Assembly: GCF_032854445.1 (NCBI RefSeq)
Contig: NC_088306.1
Location: 12,891,386 to 12,955,385, forward strand
Source: Liolophura sinensis
Lineage: Eukaryota; Mollusca; Polyplacophora; Chitonida; Chitonidae
DNA: 64,000 bases
Direction: 5' to 3'
This document shows, one piece after another, positions 47,311 to 64,000 of this stretch. Under the pieces are notes generated by a model, which was given only the letters and a program-made list of their open reading frames with translations, was not told the origin of the DNA and did not search any database. The position numbers and the translations under genes were made by a program. Position 1 is the first letter of the stretch. Each line of letters begins with the position of its first letter.

Positions 47311-48054
47311 GATGACAAGTCATTAGGTGTGCTTGCATCTTCTTGTGGTGCCAAAGAGCTACAGCCACTGAAGTATCATGCCTAAGACACTATTTTTAAA
47401 GTCTTTAGTATGTTTCTCATTATTCTATACAGCCAGCTGAAAGAAGTAATGGAATTTCCTCTTATTTTCTCCTATACTCAAGTCATGTATTCAGTATTTT
47501 AGTGTCCATTTAAGCTGAACATTACCACTATTAAAGCTACTGCAATTACAGCCAAGGAACCACTTTGAAGTGCAGGGGCTGTGCTACATATAAACTTGTG
47601 CTCCATAGTCTAAACTTGGATGAGGTTTCTGCAAATGCATGTAGTCCAAGAAACAATGCATTGACATTTTTGACATTTATTCATGTGGGTGTCACTGATG
47701 TCATAGCTTGTTGAATGATAGGTAGTCTATTTACAACACCCTGGTTTTTCTGAGAATCTCTCCCATGACTCATAGTCACAATATGCAGAATTCCAACAAA
47801 TTTTCATTTACTCTATTTTTGTATCTCTTAATTTTGCTACACTGAGCACTGTCTTTTACAACTACATTCTTAACCCTATAGCCGCCATCCTAGGCAGTAC
47901 TGTAGTCCTCCTAATTGATATGCAGATGAACACACAGTTACAGAGCTAAAACTGCAGACATTGGGTTCAATGCAGTTCAGTCCAATTCCAAATGAGGCTG
48001 TGTAGCAGTATGCAGGCAGGTTTCAGTTGGACAGGAGTGGGTGGGTGACTTTCA

Positions 48055-48073
48055 GGGGGAGGGCGGGGGCAGG
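48055..48073 (+). promoter_or_regulatory. Potential G-quadruplex
   Basis: gggggagggcgggggcagg is followed by a further G and contains four G3 runs with short loops, in a region otherwise poor in G. It lies about 1.6 kb upstream of the RAB6 start; a role is not shown. Confidence 0.4.
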
Positions 48074-48339
48074 GATTGGGTACAGGGCGGTATTTCTACA
48101 ACCATTTCACTTGTTTGCAAGGCGTTTATTCAAGCATATTCTGAAGGAATTCTTCTTTGTACGCTGATAAAATTATGCTTTTTATGAAGCCCTGAAAATG
48201 TCTACAAAATTGTCTAGGCCTATCACGTTCACTTAAATTGTGTGCTTTCAATAGCTGTGCTAGCTAGGACACTAAGTACGATTACTAAGCACCCAGTGAG
48301 GGTCACATGGACGTCCTCGTTGACAATTTCATTAACAAT

Positions 48340-48490
48340 AGCAGCTTGAACCCTACCTTACATTTGGTATGCACTGAATGCCAGGGTCGACCAAACTGTA
48401 GACTAGTTATGTCACAATCAGTAGCGGTAAACCATCTTTTAACAGTAATCCAGCCGTTTACACCTTTGAATCGAACAAGTTGAGCCAACA
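48340..48490 (-). repeat. Dispersed repeat, copy 1 (minus)
   Basis: The reverse complement reads gattcaaaggtgtaaacggc, tggattactgttaaaagatg and a later gcataccaaatgtaaggtag. It matches the copies at 48684-48800 and 51640-51795. Confidence 0.75.
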
Positions 48491-48683
48491 TCCGTCATGT
48501 TTTGAATCTGAACTTCTGCAAATCCGCAGCAAGATACATGTACCTGCTGGCTAGCTGTTGGTGAGATAAACTGCTGACAATGAAATCAAAATTCTATAGT
48601 TCCCTGAAATTTGAATGCAATAAAAATGGTCAAAAAGAAATAAATTCATAACAAAAAGTTACATTGGAGGAAACTGTTCAATT

Positions 48684-48800
48684 TGAAGTTTAAACAGCTG
48701 GGTTACTGTTAATAGATGGTTTACCGATGCTCGGTTTGCTGTGACATAACTACACTTTGGTCGAGTCAGTGCATACCAAATGTAATGAAGTGTCTAAGCT
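48684..48800 (+). repeat. Dispersed repeat, copy 2 (plus)
   Basis: gtttaaacagctgggttact, gttaatagatggtttaccga and gtgcataccaaatgtaatga match copy 1 in inverted orientation, about 195 bases away, so the two form an imperfect inverted repeat. Confidence 0.75.
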
Positions 48801-49636
48801 GTTATTTCTTAATTTTTGAAATTGTCTGCGTGGATCTTATGTGACCAGCACTGAGCGCAACGATGTGGTGTCCCAGCTAGCTGAGTGATCGTTAAACAAT
48901 TTTGATTGTGTGGCTTTGTGGGCCTTCCGTACAGTAACCAAAACTGTATAACAAGTAATCCAAATGAATGATCATGGAGTAAAGATTCACTTGCTGCCTT
49001 ATCATCAAGATCACTCGACCCTACTTCAGGATAAAACAAATTCTGCCAAACCGCATGACGTGTAAACATGAAACGTTGTCAACACAAAACCTTCCCGAAG
49101 GACCACGTCATTTCGTTGTACGACACACTGTCCTGTTTGTTACTTTTCCTGTTTCAGTGCACTAGTTTACATGCATGCACATGACAAATCTTCAATTTTT
49201 AGTTGGCTCTAAAAATAACAGTGACAAGAGAAATCAGGAGCAAAACATGCGCATCATAATGCAACGTTCATGTTCAATTCAGCATCCTAAACAACATCTC
49301 GTAAAAGGCAAAACTTCCATGCATAATAGAACGGCAACTATCGCCATAACAACCTTCACGTTCGTCTCGGCTTAAGGTTATTGTAGCAGACGACTTTCCT
49401 CCACAGACACTGTCGACATTTTCTAGACCACATGTGACCTTGACTAGACCAATCGGATGCCACAAACATCATCATTTTCCGGTAGCAATGCGCATGTGTA
49501 ATCAAATGACAGCGAGGCTCCTAACGTGGCGAGGCAAGTCATCGACGATCGCTCTATGCTAATTTCCTGTTTCTGATCAACTAAGGTAGTAAAACTGTCT
49601 TCTCTAAGGGATATAGAGTACCAAAAAGTCTCCACC

Positions 49637-61195
<11,559 letters not shown>

Positions 61196-61427
61196 TGAGG
61201 TTTTTCTTTAAAATATTTCATGGACTAATGTTTTGATTAGTTATGCTACCTGTATGTTTTTTTATTTTTGTCTTGATACATATGTTAAACGTGTTCTTTA
61301 AGCCCTGTTCCTCCATCATGTCCACTGTCCTCGGTAATTTGGTGACAGTGGTCGATTTATAAGGCATGTTAGGTTGCTAACATGAAGTTTATTGGCAATC
61401 ATTTGCCATCCACTAGTATGGAGCCAT

Positions 61428-61565
61428 GGGCCACTTTCACTAAACTTTGTAAGTCACAACTCTGGTAACTTTTTTCGTAAAAGACGTCGTCTAGGTTCCA
61501 GTGCCAAGTCATTTACGAGAAAAGTTACGAAAAAGTGATTTACAAATTTTTGTGAATGTGGCCCC
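61428..61565. mobile_element. Short MITE candidate with ~30-bp imperfect inverted ends
   Basis: The left end gggccactttcactaaac, tttgtaagtcac pairs with the right end gtgatttacaaatttttgtg, aatgtggccc. Internal cgtaaaagacg and tttacgagaaaag segments extend the pairing. It lies in the intron after RAB6 exon 5. Confidence 0.72.
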
Positions 61566-62121
61566 CAGGGCTCCAAAGTGGCCCAAGGGCACCAGATAGT
61601 GTATTTACGTAAACTATGCGTTGATGTCACCTTAAAACTCAGGCTATATTTTACCTTATGCATACATCTTTGTTAACTGCACAAAGAACTGTATTCTCCT
61701 ACATATCATCTTTTGAAGCACATGTTATAAAAATGCCAACTTGCTGGAACAGCCCTTGTCACATTCATGCGTATGAGCCTCCGTGGAAGGAAACATGTGC
61801 ATAGGGCGTCAATGCGCAGCTGTCTTTTTATGTCCGCCACTTTGATTGCTTTAAACCGGCAAATCCAAACCACTTGTTTTACGAATTCCCGTGTAAACAT
61901 TTAAAACATTTAAAAGAGAAATGTAACTAATTTGCTTGTATTTTGTTGCTGCAAAGGGCTTCGTGAAATTTGAACTTTTTGCAGTGTCAGGGAGATAACT
62001 CAAACTGACATAAAGTGTGTGCCCCCTCCCCCTCCTTTTCTTGTGAAATAACAGGGTTTATTCTGTTTCCATAGTGTTCAATCACCTCAATTAGTAAGTG
62101 ACTATCCATACACTTAAACGG

Positions 62122-62274
62122 TACGTGGGAAGGTCAGCCAGCAACCTGCAGATGGTTGTGGGTTTCCCCCGGGCTCTGCCCAGTTTCCTCTCACCATAAT
62201 GCTGGCCATCGTCATATAAGTGAAATATTCTTGAGTATGGCATAAAACACCAATCAAATAAATAAATAAATACA
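62122..62274 (+). mobile_element. SINE, 5'-truncated
   Basis: gtacgtgggaaggtcagcca, gcagatggttgtgggtttcc, ccataatgctggcc and tattcttgagtatggcataa with aataaataaataa. Confidence 0.9.
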
Positions 62275-63245
62275 CTTAAACGAAAATGATGAGGGATTAT
62301 GGTAATTTTTACCATACAAAAGCCAGTGGTAATTAAATCTTCACAAAACACCAAGCTTTATATGATGAACATAATATTATAAATCAGTTCCCGGTAGTAG
62401 AAATTGTTGGTAACCGGCAAGATGTTTCCTAGGTCAAAAGTACACGAAACTGAAAAAATGTTTTTCAGCAATTCTGAAATCCTCATGCCTGCATAAGTCC
62501 GGCAGTTGTCGACCACAATAGAATATGACTGGTGCTTACTGTACTGGCTGGGAGTGTCCAGTGTAAAACTTGCCCATGATTATATCTAATATACTTTAGT
62601 AACCCATTTGCGCAACTATGGGCTGTGCAAAAATAAGTTACTAAAAATATCTACTCGGCTTGTTGTATTGTTTGACATGGGAACCTTTGGGAAACGTTCT
62701 GTCTCAAATTAGTATTAAACGGATTGAACTAATCTGCACTTTTTCTCTTGGTGGAACAAAATTTCGGTTCTGTGAATTTCAATCCTGGGGAACTACAAGG
62801 AACATTCAACCGAAAAAGATTTTACTCATACAGGTTTCCTTTTTTTACTCATCATTGCCTTAAAGGCATGAGTAAAAAAAACTGCATGCTGAAAACTTCA
62901 CTGGAGCCCTGTGGAGTACAAAAACATGTTGAGCTCCTGTGGCTTTTGACTGAAAATCTGTGGAAAGGTTTGTCAGTTGCTTTTTGGTGTCCCGGCATAT
63001 TGAGGCTCAGTTTCCTCCAACTATTAATTGATCACTGTACCAGTCAGTCAGTCAATCAGTCAAGAGACTGATTCCTCTCCACATGTAGTTCAGTATGAGG
63101 TTTTATTTGTATATAGGTGTCATAAGTGTAACTTTTGTCATTTAAATTCAAGGTATTGATGCTGATGATCACGGTCATGATGATTGTAGCATTAACTGTC
63201 CAAATTACAGCAAATGGTTGTGATTTCCTGTTTATAGTCTTACAG

Positions 63246-64000
63246 AAGTACATGCATATATGTGGGTGTTGAGGTACATATATGTGTGGGTGTTGAGGTA
63301 CATATATGTGTGGGCGTTGAGGTACATATATATGCAGATGTTGAAGTACATATATATGTGGATGTTGAGGTACATATATGCATGGATGTTGAGGTACATA
63401 TATGTGTGGGTGTTGAGGTACATATATGTTTGGGTGTTGAGGTACATATATGTTTGGGTGTTGAGGTACATATATATGCGGATGTTGAGGTACATATATA
63501 TGTGGATGTTGAGGTACATATATGCGTGGGTGTTGAGGTACATATATGCGTGGATGTTGAGGTACATACGTGTGTGGGTGTTGAGGTACATATGTGTGTG
63601 GGTGTTGAGGTACATATATATGTGGATGTTGAGGTACATATATATATGGATGTTGAGGTACATATATGCATGGATGTTGAGGTACACATATGTGTGGGTG
63701 TTGAGGTACATATATATGTGGATGTTGAGGTACATATATATATGGATGTTGAGGTACATATATGCATGGATGTTGAGGTACACATGTGTGGGTGTTGAGG
63801 TACATATATGTGTGGGTGTTGAGGTACATATATATGCGGATGTTGAAGTACATATATAAGTGGGTGTTGAGGTACATATATAAGTGGGTGTTGAGGTACA
63901 TATATGTATGGGTGTTAAGGTACATATATGCGTGGATGTTGAGGTACATATGTGTGTGGGTGTTGAGGTACATATATGTGTGGGTGTTGAGGTACATATA
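63246..64000. repeat. 24-bp minisatellite running off the right edge
   Basis: At least 31 copies of gtgggtgttgaggtacatat plus atgt, with g/a and tg/ca variants. The period is a multiple of three and lacks stops in several frames, which creates long open frames on both strands that are not genes. It lies in the RAB6 intron after exon 5. Confidence 0.96.

Larger units (their letters stand above)
43692..49636. other. Intergenic between the divergent ASB gene B and RAB6
   Basis: No gene is supported. The interval contains a ~64-bp duplication (44876-45005), a SINE tail (45424-45490), a MITE candidate (47040-47310), a G-rich tract (48055-48073) and two inverted copies of a dispersed repeat (48340-48800). 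The RAB6 promoter should lie at the right end. Confidence 0.55.

Noticed and set aside
63056..63997. 313-codon repeat open frame on the minus strand and others overlapping it
   Set aside because: The 24-bp array explains it; several frames on both strands are open at once.

Overview
The window is animal nuclear DNA. Genes have many introns with GT-AG splice sites, non-coding DNA predominates, and tRNA-derived SINEs, inverted-repeat elements and minisatellites are dense. An innexin-type channel gene and SINE tails of the type seen in molluscs and their relatives point to a marine lophotrochozoan (mollusc or brachiopod-like). The species cannot be named from the sequence.

Layout. (1) 1-18226, plus strand: the last 14 coding exons of mitochondrial intermediate peptidase (MIPEP, M3 metallopeptidase). 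They encode about 499 C-terminal residues including the HEFGH zinc site; the first ~200 residues lie upstream of the window. Its introns hold at least ten minisatellites, several SINEs, and one inverted-repeat element nested inside a SINE. Two exons have had one end tandemly copied together with its splice site (97-bp units with the acceptor of exon 6; 119-bp units with the donor of exon 11). (2) 18227-27710: gene-free, dominated by a ~70-bp degenerate array (20.2-22.3 kb) and a 73-bp satellite (24.5-26.8 kb). (3) 27711-31643, minus: a two-exon, four-TM innexin-family gene (about 660 aa) with a long cytoplasmic tail; its intron is filled by a 40-bp minisatellite. (4) 35462-43631, minus: two tandem paralogous genes, each of three coding exons, encoding ankyrin-repeat proteins that end in a SOCS box with a BC box and an LPxP Cul5 box (ASB-type ubiquitin-ligase receptors). 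(5) 49637 to the right edge, plus: the first five coding exons of RAB6, a Golgi small GTPase, running off the window inside an intron that contains a 24-bp array.

The genes are functionally unrelated neighbours: mitochondrial presequence processing, membrane channel, ubiquitylation and Golgi trafficking. MIPEP and the innexin gene converge across the satellite region; ASB gene B and RAB6 diverge. The exon models rest on frame continuity across splice sites and on recognised protein families. One exon (MIPEP exon 2) has a one-base frame problem that may be an assembly error or a real lesion.

The most unusual signal is how tandem arrays relate to splice sites: duplicated acceptors, duplicated donors, arrays that run into the acceptor of ASB gene A exon 3 and of MIPEP exon 7, and inverted arrays flanking MIPEP exon 2.
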